A DNA stretch of 64,000 bases from G963556115 sp963667375 (GTDB taxonomy: Bacteria > Planctomycetota > SZUA-567), in contig OY763323.1 in NCBI GenBank assembly GCA_963667375.1, positions 2,170,001 to 2,234,000 on the forward strand. The letters run 5' to 3'. The first letter of the stretch is position 1. Each line of letters starts with the position of its first letter. Positions 52,700-62,134 of this stretch are shown piece after piece. Below the pieces are notes generated by a model. It saw only the letters and a program-made list of their open reading frames with translations. It made no database searches and was not told the DNA's origin. The position numbers and the translations under genes are program-made.

Positions 52700-55627
52700 T
52701 TGGCAGATTATCGTCGGAAGAAAATAGATATGCGCAGTGTGCTGATCCCGGGTGATTGCCGGCAGGGGATGCTATTTGCTGATGCCTTCACCGATTTGCA
52801 GCAGCGTATTCTCGAACTGGCTGATGGTACAAGGAGTGTTTCCGGTATTGTCAGGGAGCTTGATAAACCCAAAGATAAGATTCTGGCTATAGTCAGGAAA
52901 TTTGTCCATGATGGTTATCTTATGCCGGCTGATCCTGATGACCTGCATTCCCGCTGCGCTGAGCTTGCGGCAGAGGGAAGGTTAGAGGACGGGATCGAGC
53001 TTTACCGTTATATTCTTCTATTTAAACGTGATGACACCGCGGTGCTGTCAAATCTGGCATCTTTGTATGAACGTACCGCGCATACCCGTGAGGCGGCTCA
53101 TTTATATTCGCAGCTTGCAGTCTATTATAAGAAATCAGGGCTGCTGGGTGATGCACTTGTTGCATTACGCCGGGCAGCAGGGCTGCAGCCCGGAAATTTC
53201 AAGCTTCAGGAAGAGCTGGCTTCACTCTGTATTGATACCGGCAGAAAAGATGAGGCGGCCAGAATCTGGCGTGGTTGTTCACTGCGTCTAGCAGGTGCCG
53301 GTGAATATGCTGATGCGCTGAAGATTATTGATACCGCCGTAGCTCGAATAGGCGGGAATGACACGCTCTTCTATGCGGAAGCGGAGATACTGGCGCTTAT
53401 GGAAGGTAAGGGGCGGGAAAACCGGATTATCATACCTGAGGAAGATACCGCGGTTGCAGTTGCTAGTGCGGCTGTATCAGAGCAGAGTGCTATAAATATA
53501 ACCGATTTTGCCTATGATCAGGAGTCTGCCGCAGTGGTGGATTATGCTGGTGAATCAGAGCCGATTATGAATGAGCATTCTGACGAAGATATTTCTGATA
53601 TCTCTATATCTGCTGCTGCCGAAGAGGATGGTGAGGGTGATTTGTTTGCTGCGGTCGGTTCCAGCTATGATAATATACGTGGCAATTCAGAGTCATTCGA
53701 GCGTGGCGGGATGTCGCGAACCGGCGGCAGAGTGTTTATGCTGATCTTGGCGGCTATTCTGTTATTGCTGTTGTTTACTGGTATAAATTATTATTATCGT
53801 TCCAGAATGTACTCTGCAGTGCTGGAATCACAGGGACTGGGGTCGCTGCTGCATAAGGCCGTACTGCTGGAGAAGGTGGAGATAAGTGAGTCGGCGCTGA
53901 AAGTACTGCAGGATAACAAACCGCCGTTTGCATTTATGTTCAGTAGTGAGTATCGCACACAATTGGTGCGTATGCAGCAGCTGGTAACGGAGACCAGAAC
54001 TGAGCTGCTGCAGAATAATGTCGAATTTGATAAACTTGCGGCCGCATGGGAGCTCAAGCATACAGCCGCAATGGCTTCAAGACTTTTGCAGTACAGTACT
54101 AGTGAGGATATTGATAAACAGCGGCGGCTGCAGGCTCGCAACCTTTATGCACAGTGGCAGCAGGAAGAGCAACAGCGGAATCGTCAGAGGCATGATTATA
54201 TTGAGGTCCTTGCTGATTTGCAGCTGGAGCCGGAGACCCGTTTTGCAGCGTATCGAAATCTGCTTCTGAATTATCCTGAGGCATTTGCCAGTGCGTATCC
54301 TGAAGGTATAAAAAACCTGACGGTACCAAGCCGGCTTGTGGCTGAAATAGATGAAACCCGGACGCCGGTGAATCTGACGCTGAAAGGTGCTGAACACCGG
54401 AAGGATGGATTGTGGGAAATACCGGTAAATCCGGATTCCGGTGTGCTTATTCAGCACCGGGGGTACAGATTGGGTGATGATTCTGAAACTGCGATAAGCA
54501 AGATGCCTTATCCATTGACCTATGAGCAGTTCTTTGCACTTGAAAAAGCACCGATAATCAATGTTAAAGCGAATTTGAAGTTTGTTCCTGAAGCTGGTGG
54601 AGAGATTAGTTCAGGGCGAGAAATATTTCTTGCCGGCGCATCGGCATATTCGCTGCTAAATGGTGTTACCGGGGCGATTATTTCTGCCGGAAGCATGGAG
54701 AGCAGTGGTTCGGATAACGGTTCAGCTGTAGACATAATCGTCCGTTCCGGCTGGACTGGAGTCCTGACAAATGGGCGCCTGTATACCGGGAAACAGCGGA
54801 GCAATGGTTCACTGGAGCTGGCGGCCGTGCCTATGCCGGAAGGGAGCAGAGTATTGACTGCGGCAATGGTTGATATTGAGTCCGGGAGTTATAATGGTGT
54901 AGGACTTTTCCGGAGTCTGGTTGATGCGGCCGGAAATCTGGCGGGTCGTCCGGTGGATTTACTAAAGATTACCGGTAAAACCAGTCTCTGGGGTGATGAT
55001 CAGGCAGTAAAACGTTTATATGGAGATATAGCGCAACCGGTGATTTATATTGGTAAGGTCTCATGGTATTATCTGCTGGTTACCAGTGCGGGACGGGTGC
55101 TGCTGGTGCTGGAGAACGGAGATATCTATAAATCCTTTGATATTCCACTTGATTCCGGTGAAGTACTGGCTCATAAAGAGGTGAAGCAGCTCCTGCTTAA
55201 GTCGGACAGTTATCTGCTGGCTGGCCGGCATATCATGAAATTTGATTTTAGCGGTGAACCGGCTTTGTCTGAACTGTGGTCTCTGGAGAAAGGATTGAGC
55301 AGTGTCTGCCTTACACCGGGTGGGGTAATTACGGCGACAGCAAAGGGGATTAAATTGCGGCGTATTGCTGATGGCGGTGTTGTTATGTCGTATGCGGCAA
55401 GTACGGAAATCTCCATGGCACCGGTAGGCGTTTCCGGGATAATATATGTATTTGACGGTATAAGTGACAGGAGTAGAGGTAAACTGGTGGCTCTGGATCC
55501 TGGAAACAAAGAGTCTCCCAAACTTTGGGAGTATGCTCTCAACCGGCCGGTTAATCTGATGTTCGGTGGCTCTAAAATGTTGTATCTGGTGGCACAGGAC
55601 GGTCATATTTTAGGGTTTGAGCGTTAG
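52700..55627 (+). CDS. Large TPR membrane protein with winged-helix-like N-terminus
   Basis: A 975-residue protein I cannot assign. Residues 25-75 (LQQRILELADGTRSVSGIVRELD) look like a PqqD/winged-helix module. TPR-like repeats cover about 80-230. An acidic linker (235-335) precedes one membrane helix (about 344-364, VFMLILAAILLLLLFTG). A helical region to about 520 is probably coiled coil (Gln/Arg/Glu-rich, QWQQEEQQRNRQR). The remaining 450 residues are beta-rich and may form a propeller-like domain outside the membrane. The start is TTG 52700, with GGAGTGGATAC before it; ATG 52730 is an alternative. It is followed by xseA after 15 nt. Confidence 0.75.
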   Translation: MADYRRKKIDMRSVLIPGDCRQGMLFADAFTDLQQRILELADGTRSVSGIVRELDKPKDKILAIVRKFVHDGYLMPADPDDLHSRCAELAAEGRLEDGIELYRYILLFKRDDTAVLSNLASLYERTAHTREAAHLYSQLAVYYKKSGLLGDALVALRRAAGLQPGNFKLQEELASLCIDTGRKDEAARIWRGCSLRLAGAGEYADALKIIDTAVARIGGNDTLFYAEAEILALMEGKGRENRIIIPEEDTAVAVASAAVSEQSAINITDFAYDQESAAVVDYAGESEPIMNEHSDEDISDISISAAAEEDGEGDLFAAVGSSYDNIRGNSESFERGGMSRTGGRVFMLILAAILLLLLFTGINYYYRSRMYSAVLESQGLGSLLHKAVLLEKVEISESALKVLQDNKPPFAFMFSSEYRTQLVRMQQLVTETRTELLQNNVEFDKLAAAWELKHTAAMASRLLQYSTSEDIDKQRRLQARNLYAQWQQEEQQRNRQRHDYIEVLADLQLEPETRFAAYRNLLLNYPEAFASAYPEGIKNLTVPSRLVAEIDETRTPVNLTLKGAEHRKDGLWEIPVNPDSGVLIQHRGYRLGDDSETAISKMPYPLTYEQFFALEKAPIINVKANLKFVPEAGGEISSGREIFLAGASAYSLLNGVTGAIISAGSMESSGSDNGSAVDIIVRSGWTGVLTNGRLYTGKQRSNGSLELAAVPMPEGSRVLTAAMVDIESGSYNGVGLFRSLVDAAGNLAGRPVDLLKITGKTSLWGDDQAVKRLYGDIAQPVIYIGKVSWYYLLVTSAGRVLLVLENGDIYKSFDIPLDSGEVLAHKEVKQLLLKSDSYLLAGRHIMKFDFSGEPALSELWSLEKGLSSVCLTPGGVITATAKGIKLRRIADGGVVMSYAASTEISMAPVGVSGIIYVFDGISDRSRGKLVALDPGNKESPKLWEYALNRPVNLMFGGSKMLYLVAQDGHILGFER

Positions 55628-55642
55628 GATTCAGAAAACACT

Positions 55643-56896
55643 ATGCGTAGAGGATTTACAGCAGCTTTTAGGGAGGATGGCGGTAGCGGTGATGTCGGCG
55701 ACAGCGGACGGGCGCTCTCTGTCTCTCAGCTTACCCGCAGGATAAAGACCCTGCTGGAAGGGGAATTTATATCGGTACTGGTCAGCGGTGAGGTGGGGGC
55801 GATATCGGCGCCGCCATCAGGCCATCTTTATATCACGCTCAAGGACAGCAGAAGTATTATTGATGTTGTCGTCTGGCGCAGTACTGCCGCTAAACTTTTG
55901 AGAATACCTCAGGAAGGCGAGAAGATTGAGGTAAAGGGTAGTGTTACTCTTTATGAGCCGCGGGGACGGTATCAGCTGGTGGCTTCAAATATAACCGCTG
56001 CGGGTGAGGGCGAGCTACGGGTTGAGTTTGAGCTTATGGTCGCGAGGCTGCGTGCGGAAGGTCTGTTCAATCCTGAGCATAAGCAGGAGCTCCCGGAGAC
56101 TCCTGAAGTCGTAGGAATTGTTACCAGTGCCTCAGGGGCTGCGGTGAGGGATATTATCAAGGTAGCCCGTAAGCGTATGCCGGCGGTAAAACTGATTGTG
56201 AGTCCATGTACGGTACAGGGCGAACAGGCGGCGCTGGAGATTGTACAGGCATTACAGCGTTTGCAGAACTGGGGCGGGTGTGATCTTATTATTATCGGGC
56301 GTGGCGGAGGCTCATTGGAGGATCTGGCGCCATTTAATGATGAAAGAGTGGCGCGGGCGGTATTTTCATGCAGTGTTCCTATCATCAGTGCTGTGGGGCA
56401 TGAGGTGGATATCTCTATCTGTGATCTGGTGGCTGATGCCCGGGCTGCTACACCTTCTGAAGCTGCTGAAATAGCTGTTCCTGAGATTATTGAGAATAAA
56501 CGGCGGGTGGATTTTCTGCGGCAGCGTTTGGATAATTCTTTGCGCAGTAAGTTTGAGACTGCCCGCAGTAGAATTTCGCTTTTGGTTCGACGGAGGGGCT
56601 GGTATACCCCTGAGGATCTTCTGGGACAGTTTCGTCAGCGCCTTGATTATTTGCAGCAGCGTCTGGAGGATGCGGGGGAAGATCTGCTTTCAGCAAGAAA
56701 AAACAGTCTGGCACTGCTGTCTGCAAGGCTGGAAGGACTGAGCCCGTTAGGTATCTTGCAGCGTGGTTACAGTGTGACTCAGCGTGTCAGCGGTGAGCTG
56801 CTTAAAAGCAGCTCCGGTCTTAATGAAGGTGATATTTTGCGGACACGTCTGGCGCAGGGGCTGGTTATTTCTGAAGTTAAAAATATAGAGGAGTGA
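55643..56896 (+). CDS. xseA: Exodeoxyribonuclease VII large subunit
   Basis: A 417-residue nuclease subunit that degrades single-stranded DNA with XseB. The N-terminal OB fold has GEVGAISAPPSGHLYITLKD. The catalytic core has VGIVTSASGAAVRDII, IIIGRGGGSLEDLAPFNDE and PIISAVGHEVDISICDLVADARAATPSEAAE. A long helical region follows, and the C-terminus has LSPLGILQRGYSVTQ. Length is slightly below E. coli XseA (456). ATG 55643 is 13 nt after AGGA, so the exact start is less certain. It overlaps no gene and is followed by xseB 4 nt later. Confidence 0.95.
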   Translation: MRRGFTAAFREDGGSGDVGDSGRALSVSQLTRRIKTLLEGEFISVLVSGEVGAISAPPSGHLYITLKDSRSIIDVVVWRSTAAKLLRIPQEGEKIEVKGSVTLYEPRGRYQLVASNITAAGEGELRVEFELMVARLRAEGLFNPEHKQELPETPEVVGIVTSASGAAVRDIIKVARKRMPAVKLIVSPCTVQGEQAALEIVQALQRLQNWGGCDLIIIGRGGGSLEDLAPFNDERVARAVFSCSVPIISAVGHEVDISICDLVADARAATPSEAAEIAVPEIIENKRRVDFLRQRLDNSLRSKFETARSRISLLVRRRGWYTPEDLLGQFRQRLDYLQQRLEDAGEDLLSARKNSLALLSARLEGLSPLGILQRGYSVTQRVSGELLKSSSGLNEGDILRTRLAQGLVISEVKNIEE

Positions 56897-56900
56897 TTCG

Positions 56901-57143
56901 GTGGTTAAAAAGAAGGAAAAGACTTTCGAGGAAATGCTTGCACATACCGAGGATATTATAGATAATCTGGAGAGTGCGGATGTTGGTCTTGAAGAGGCGC
57001 TGAAACTCTATGAAGAAGGGGTCGGGGGACTTCGTAAGTGTGTTGAAATGGTCAAGGGAGCGGAAGAGAAGGTGAAAATTCTGCTTGAAAAGTCCAAGGA
57101 TACTTTTGAACTTGCTGATTTTGATCCGGATGAAAGTGAATAG
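56901..57143 (+). CDS. xseB: Exodeoxyribonuclease VII small subunit
   Basis: An 80-residue helical protein, the regulatory small subunit of exonuclease VII. The pattern KTFEEMLAHTEDIIDNLESADVGLEEALKLYEEGV is characteristic. The start is GTG 56901 with GAGGAGTGATTC upstream. The length is normal. Its tight spacing with xseA (4 nt) and ispA (47 nt) matches the common xseA-xseB-ispA order in bacteria. Confidence 0.95.
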   Translation: MVKKKEKTFEEMLAHTEDIIDNLESADVGLEEALKLYEEGVGGLRKCVEMVKGAEEKVKILLEKSKDTFELADFDPDESE

Positions 57144-57190
57144 ACTTAGCGGTTTACGGATCAGAGTTATTTGTCCAGGGGAGGAATGTT

Positions 57191-58066
57191 GTGGAGAGAT
57201 TGGAAAAATTTATCAAGGAGAATGTGCCTCAGGTCAATATTGCCTTGGAGGCGGCTCTGCCGAAGGTTGATGTGGTACCGTATGTACTGCATGAAGCGAT
57301 GCGCTACAGTGTCCTGGGGGGCGGGAAGAGACTGCGGGCGCTGATGGTTCTGATGTGCCAGGGATTTGGTGACAGTGATGAAAGTCTGATGCCGGCAGCG
57401 GTTGCAATGGAGCTTATTCATGCCTATAGTCTGGTGCATGATGATCTGCCGGCAATGGATGATGATGAACTGCGCCGGGGAAAGCTCACGACTCATAAGG
57501 CGTATGATGAGGCGACAGCGATCCTCGTCGGCGATGCGTTGCTGACACTGTCGTTTGAGGTTATTGCCGCGGGATTCAGACCGACAAAGGTGCTTAAGTG
57601 TACCAAGATTCTTGCCCGGGCTGCGGGGCATCTGGGAATGATTGGCGGACAGGTTCTGGACATGGAGGCGGAGAATAAGAAGATAACGGCTGAAGAGCTT
57701 GAGGATATACACCGCCGCAAGACCGGAGCTCTAATCTCTGCAGCCTGTCAGATAGGAGCGGTTGTTGCCGGAGCTGAAAATGAGGTGGTTGAAAAACTGG
57801 CGGCTTACGGGCGTTATCTTGGGCTGGCATTTCAGATAACCGATGATATTCTTGATGTTACCGCGGATGCGAAGGTACTGGGTAAAACCACCGGTAAGGA
57901 TGAACGTGACGGTAAAGCGACATATGTAACGGTTTTTGGTCTGGAAAAATCCAGAGAACTGGCGAAGAACGCCATTAATGAGGCTAAAACAGCATTGAAA
58001 GAGTTTGGTGCGGAGGCGCTTATGCTCCGTCTGCTTGCGGATTATATCGGAGAAAGAAAGAAATAG
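57191..58066 (+). CDS. ispA: Polyprenyl diphosphate synthase (farnesyl/geranylgeranyl type)
   Basis: A 291-residue isoprenoid chain-extending enzyme. Both Asp-rich motifs are clear: HDDLPAMDDDELRRG (first) and QITDDILDVTAD (second), with GGGKRLRALMVL near the N-terminus. It makes farnesyl or geranylgeranyl diphosphate from IPP and allylic primers. Start is GTG 57191 with GGGGAGGAATGTT upstream. Located after xseB as usual. The expected dxs gene does not follow; an unknown gene does. Confidence 0.93.
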   Translation: MERLEKFIKENVPQVNIALEAALPKVDVVPYVLHEAMRYSVLGGGKRLRALMVLMCQGFGDSDESLMPAAVAMELIHAYSLVHDDLPAMDDDELRRGKLTTHKAYDEATAILVGDALLTLSFEVIAAGFRPTKVLKCTKILARAAGHLGMIGGQVLDMEAENKKITAEELEDIHRRKTGALISAACQIGAVVAGAENEVVEKLAAYGRYLGLAFQITDDILDVTADAKVLGKTTGKDERDGKATYVTVFGLEKSRELAKNAINEAKTALKEFGAEALMLRLLADYIGERKK

Positions 58067-58067
58067 C

Positions 58068-58715
58068 ATGGCTGATGATGATGATGTAGATATTGTAGCA
58101 GTGTGTAAGGAGATTCTGGAAGCGCTGATTGCCGGCAAGAAACCGGAAGAGGTGCAGGAAAAACTTACCGCTATGGGTATCGGTGATGAGGATGCTCAGA
58201 GTCTGATGAATGTTACAATTATCTGCACCCAGGAGGTTACTCCGGTTATCGAACAGCGGGTGTCTATTGATGACGCTCTGAATAATCTCGTTACGCAGGG
58301 GCTTGATCCTGCAATGGCTAAAGGTATAACCGATATGATTATTGAGGTTATGGGTAATAATGCCGCCAATAAAGTAGGTGTTGATCCGAATGCCGAGCCG
58401 GTGATATCACCGGAGGATATGACTCATATCATGCGTCTGGCAATGGCTGTAAGTACTGATCAGCAGAAGAATGTCCCTGACAGCAGTATTATTGCCGCCA
58501 TCGGTAATATTGAAGGTATTGAAAAGATCAGGTATGTGGGGGAGAACATTGAAGGATTCGTCGCCAATGTTAAACTTGCCAGGCAGGCTATGGAGCGTAC
58601 CCGTGGGGGCTTGACTCTGCCTCAGGTAATAAAACAGCTGGGAATTGATAAGAAGGAGCCTTATGTGGCGGTACTGGCACTCTTCTTTCTGAAGGCTGCC
58701 GTCAGTAAAGATTAG
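58068..58715 (+). CDS. Hypothetical protein downstream of ispA
   Basis: A 215-residue soluble, mostly helical, acidic protein starting MADDDDVDIVAVCKEILEAL. I do not recognise the family. Helices alternate with loops such as AGKKPEEVQEKLTAMGIGDEDAQ, DPAMAKGITDMIIEVMG and RGGLTLPQVIKQLGIDKKEPY. There is no signal peptide, membrane segment or cysteine-rich motif. The start ATG 58068 is one base after the ispA stop codon, so the two are translationally coupled. It is followed by a 308-nt non-coding stretch. Confidence 0.7.
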   Translation: MADDDDVDIVAVCKEILEALIAGKKPEEVQEKLTAMGIGDEDAQSLMNVTIICTQEVTPVIEQRVSIDDALNNLVTQGLDPAMAKGITDMIIEVMGNNAANKVGVDPNAEPVISPEDMTHIMRLAMAVSTDQQKNVPDSSIIAAIGNIEGIEKIRYVGENIEGFVANVKLARQAMERTRGGLTLPQVIKQLGIDKKEPYVAVLALFFLKAAVSKD

Positions 58716-59023
58716 TTTTGAGTTCGTTTATCCGGTGACGTGGTTTTGCTGATATAGGTTTTTTTCAGCTGGAATTTTCCGGATATGCGTTTTATACTAT
58801 ATGTGGTTGAATTGCTACCGGTGTAAGTACAGAACTATTTAATTTTGAATGAGCAAGGTTTTTGAATTAGTAGTGGAATATGGTATAATTATCTCTAGCG
58901 GTTTATGCAGGATGATATTGATTCCGCTGGTTTAAGTATTATTTTGAGGCATGGTTTTGAAGATATTTCAGCTTATAAGTCCACTCAGGATTGTGTAATA
59001 CAACTGTTAAAGGAGAGTGATAA
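58716..59023 (+). other. Leader region of ilvN
   Basis: About 308 nt. ATCCGG/CCGGAT arms near 58728-58786 could form a weak hairpin. A promoter at 58862-58889 leaves a leader of about 128 nt. Within it a 40-codon frame starts at ATG 58905 and ends in a TGA that overlaps the ilvN ATG (ATGA), with no ribosome-binding site. Confidence 0.4.
58862..58889 (+). promoter_or_regulatory. Promoter of ilvN
   Basis: TTGAAT (58862-58867) and a perfect TATAAT (58884-58889) separated by 16 nt. Confidence 0.65.
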
Positions 59024-59503
59024 ATGAGACATATTATTTCGGCGCTGGTCAGGAATAAACCTGGAGTTTTAGCACGGGTATCAGGACTTTTCAGTGCTAG
59101 AGGCTTTAATATTGAGTCTCTGGCGGTAGGACAGACAGAGAACCCTGATGTAAGTAGGATGACGGTGGTTGTTCCCGGAGATGACGCTATTCTTGAACAG
59201 GTGCGTAAACAGTTGAGTAAACTGGTTGATACAATTAAGGTTCAGGATTTTGAGGATGACAGCTCCGTGCTGCGTGATCTGATGCTGGTAAAAGTAAAGG
59301 CAAATTCCTCTGTCAGGAGCGAGATAATCGAGATAGTTGATGTTTTCAAGGCGACAATCGTTGATATGACACCCAATGGTGTGATCGTTGAAATAACCGG
59401 TGAGGAGGGAAGACTGGAGCGTTTTCTGAATATGATGCGTCCTTACGGCATTGTAGAGACTATGCGTACCGGTAGAATTGCAATGGCGAGGAATGAGAAT
59501 TAA
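59024..59503 (+). CDS. ilvN: Acetolactate synthase, small regulatory subunit
   Basis: A 159-residue regulatory subunit for the first common step of branched-chain amino acid synthesis. The N-terminal ACT domain (RHIISALVRNKPGVLARVSGLFSARGFNIESLAVG) binds valine or another branched-chain effector. The C-terminal domain follows (LVKVKANSSVRSEIIEIVDVF, RPYGIVETMRTGRIAM). Length is normal for this type. ATG 59024 has AAAGGAGAGTGATAA upstream. The catalytic ilvB gene is not adjacent, unlike in the usual ilvBN pair, so it must be elsewhere. The stop codon is inside the start region of the next gene. Confidence 0.95.
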   Translation: MRHIISALVRNKPGVLARVSGLFSARGFNIESLAVGQTENPDVSRMTVVVPGDDAILEQVRKQLSKLVDTIKVQDFEDDSSVLRDLMLVKVKANSSVRSEIIEIVDVFKATIVDMTPNGVIVEITGEEGRLERFLNMMRPYGIVETMRTGRIAMARNEN

Positions 59504-60698
59504 ATTGCGAATGTTGAAGTATATTATAGTATTCTTTGTTATGTGTTTTTTGCAGATGTCGGGGTTGAGAGCATTTGATGACAGGCTTCCTGAGCTGGCT
59601 GTTGCCGCTCAGGAAGCTTTTGTCTTTATTGCCGGTGGCAGCGGCGCAATAATTTCTGCTGACGGCTATATTATCACCAATAACCATGTTGTCGGGGCCA
59701 GTGACAGCTATGGTGTTGCTCTGGTTGATGGCAGGCAGTTGCGGGCACGTGTTGTCGGCAGAGACCGCCGCGGTGATCTGGCGCTCTTGAAAATTGCAAA
59801 TGTTAATAATCTTCCCTATTACCGTATCGGAGACTCGACAACTTTAAAAATTGGTGAGCAGTGTCTGGTGGTGGGTAATCCCTTATCGCTTGGTCAGAAC
59901 GATAAAGTACCGTCTTTCAGCGCCGGGGTGATCTCGGCGGTGCATCAGTTCCGTAAGGGCTATAATGATGCCATTGTTGTTGATGCACCGATTAATCCAG
60001 GAAATTCCGGTGGCCCATTACTTAATATGCGCGGAGAACTGATTGGTATAAATGGTATGACCCAGACTCATATGGGGCTGCGCAGCAATACTGGAATGGG
60101 TTATGCGATACCAGCAGCTCAGGTTCAGATATGGCTGCCATTTTTGAAAGCCGCCGAAGGCGGTAACGTCTTTCATGGGCGTATTTCAGGATTTGATCTG
60201 GTTGAAGGTGAGGGCAAGGTCGAGATAAAAAAGGTTTATCCGGGGTCTGACGCGGCTGCGGCAGGATTTCGTGATGGCGATACTATGCTGCAGCTTATGG
60301 GTGAACCGGTTACCAACATAGCCCGTTTCAACAGTATTCAGGGGGCATATCCAGCCGGTACAACACTGAATGCTGAAGTAGCAGCGGTTGATGGTCAGAA
60401 GCGCCGACTGGAGTTTGAACTCGCACCGCTGCGACCCTGGAAACAGTCTTTTCTGCTTGCCAGGCCCAGGTCAGGTGATAGATATCCGATAATTTCCCAG
60501 GTTATTGCCGGAACGACAGCGTATAATGCCGGGTTGCGCAGCGGTGACAGCATACTCACTATAAATAACAGCCCGGTACGAATTCAGGCAATCAATCAGG
60601 TTTCACGTTTCTTTTCAAATCTTTGTGCCGGTGATGTTGTTGAACTGCGGGTTGAACGTGACGGCAGTCAGCTCGGGGTGAGGTTTACCGCTGAGTAG
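59493..60698 (+). CDS. Trypsin-like serine protease with PDZ domains (HtrA-like), exported
   Basis: A 401-residue protease. A signal peptide or anchor lies near the start (MLKYIIVFFVMCFLQMSG). The catalytic triad is His65 (ITNNHVVG), Asp95 (RRGDLALLKI) and Ser172 (INPGNSGGPLLN), counted from ATG 59493. Two PDZ-like domains follow (about 225-305, PGSDAAAAGFRDGDTMLQL, and about 325-400, AGTTAYNAGLRSGDSIL). This is the HtrA/DegP plan, at the lower end of its length range. The start overlaps the ilvN stop; ATG 59511 (MLKYIIV) is an alternative. It should act in the periplasm in protein quality control. Confidence 0.85.
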   Translation: MRIKLRMLKYIIVFFVMCFLQMSGLRAFDDRLPELAVAAQEAFVFIAGGSGAIISADGYIITNNHVVGASDSYGVALVDGRQLRARVVGRDRRGDLALLKIANVNNLPYYRIGDSTTLKIGEQCLVVGNPLSLGQNDKVPSFSAGVISAVHQFRKGYNDAIVVDAPINPGNSGGPLLNMRGELIGINGMTQTHMGLRSNTGMGYAIPAAQVQIWLPFLKAAEGGNVFHGRISGFDLVEGEGKVEIKKVYPGSDAAAAGFRDGDTMLQLMGEPVTNIARFNSIQGAYPAGTTLNAEVAAVDGQKRRLEFELAPLRPWKQSFLLARPRSGDRYPIISQVIAGTTAYNAGLRSGDSILTINNSPVRIQAINQVSRFFSNLCAGDVVELRVERDGSQLGVRFTAE

Positions 60699-60767
60699 TT
60701 TGTGTCTGCAGCTTACGGCAATATGTTATATTCCGGTATGGTCTCAAGTTGTCAGGAGGTATTAACT

Positions 60768-62102
60768 TTGTATATAAGAACAGCTTTAATATTTTTGGCG
60801 GTTATGCTCTTCTATACAGTAGCGCAAGCGGAAGTCAGCGCAGGAGTAAAGGCTGACTTTTCGATCGCCTGTGACCTCGCGAACAGGAGTGATATTGAGC
60901 GGCGTGAGGCGATGCAGGCTATTATCCGCGAGGGGGTGGTGAATGAGGACTACTTTATTTCCTTACTCAATAGTGACCGGACAATCGAGCGGCAGATAGC
61001 GGCTGAGATCTTAGGTGATATCGGTGATAAAAATTCCGAAGCAGCACTGATCACAGCATTGGACAATAAGGATGTCTTTCTGCAGGGTGCGGCCGCCAGG
61101 GCGCTTGCGGTATTGTATTCCCGGCTTGAACAGTCTGTGCTGCTTTCAAGCCTCCAGAATAATGATAAGCAGCTGGTACGGCTGGCTGTAATGTACGGGG
61201 CTTACAAACGAGCCAGATACAAGCAGGAAATACTGGATCCGGCTATAATCGGTTTTGTGAGTGATTTGCTGGTTTCGTCAGACGATAAAGTACTTGTTGA
61301 AGCGGCGGTGACATTACTGCGCTACGCCAATACGCAGGAAGCGGTGATTGCGCTGCTTACTGCGGCGAAAAGGAGTTCCAGTCCTGCAATACAGATAAAA
61401 ATATGTCAGGCGCTGGCTGCAATTGCACCGGAAGGCAGGGCGCCTCAGATTGAGGAACTGGCAATGAGCGGTAGGCCGCGGGTGGCGGTTGAAGCCTGGA
61501 ATGCACTTCGAGCTATGGGATATGAAGATACGGATAAGGCGTTATCCGGTCTGGTGGTGAATTCTGATCCCTGGGTTCAGGCTCAGGCGCTGAAATATCT
61601 GGCGCAGTTCGGTCCACAGTATAATCCGCTCTTTATAAGTGCTCTGAAGAGTTCGGAGCCAGCAGTGCGTTTCGAAGCATTGCTGGCGATAGAGAAAAAT
61701 CTTGCGGTTAATGCTGCTGGAGAGGTGGCAAAACTTATGGGTCCACTCGGGGACAGTAATCCGGCAGTACGTGCTCAGGCGGCACTGGTGTTTGCGGCTT
61801 TGACCCATTCCGGTGGGTTGACACCGCTGCTCAAGGACAGCCGAAATGAGAATGAGAAAATGCTTCCATTCAGACTGGAGGCGATACGCGCTCTTGGCGA
61901 ACTCGGCGATAAGGCGGCATTGCGGGCACTCCTTGATTTTCTGAGTGATGATGATCCTGAGGTACGGACAGCGGCGGTGCGCGCGCTGGTAAGATTAGGT
62001 GATAAACGGGCTTTAGCCCAGCTTCAGGAGATGCAGAAAATCCGTAAAGGCTCGGAGTTGTATCTGCTGCAGGAGGCAATATCGCAGCTGGAGAAGCAGT
62101 AA
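60768..62102 (+). CDS. Exported HEAT-repeat protein
   Basis: A 444-residue protein with a signal peptide (LYIRTALIFLAVMLFYTVAQAE) followed by at least eight HEAT-like repeats. Examples are RQIAAEILGDIGDKNSEAAL, ALITALDNKDVFLQGAAARALAVL, PAVRAQAALVFAALTHS and PEVRTAAVRALVRLGDKRAL. I chose TTG 60768 because AGGAGG lies eight bases upstream and the signal peptide then starts at residue 1. An in-frame ATG 66 nt upstream would add hydrophilic residues before the signal. HEAT solenoids bind proteins, but the partner is unknown. The neighbour is the exported protease. Confidence 0.8.
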   Translation: MYIRTALIFLAVMLFYTVAQAEVSAGVKADFSIACDLANRSDIERREAMQAIIREGVVNEDYFISLLNSDRTIERQIAAEILGDIGDKNSEAALITALDNKDVFLQGAAARALAVLYSRLEQSVLLSSLQNNDKQLVRLAVMYGAYKRARYKQEILDPAIIGFVSDLLVSSDDKVLVEAAVTLLRYANTQEAVIALLTAAKRSSSPAIQIKICQALAAIAPEGRAPQIEELAMSGRPRVAVEAWNALRAMGYEDTDKALSGLVVNSDPWVQAQALKYLAQFGPQYNPLFISALKSSEPAVRFEALLAIEKNLAVNAAGEVAKLMGPLGDSNPAVRAQAALVFAALTHSGGLTPLLKDSRNENEKMLPFRLEAIRALGELGDKAALRALLDFLSDDDPEVRTAAVRALVRLGDKRALAQLQEMQKIRKGSELYLLQEAISQLEKQ

Positions 62103-62134
62103 TCGTAGAATAATTTGTTATCTGCTGCAGTAGC

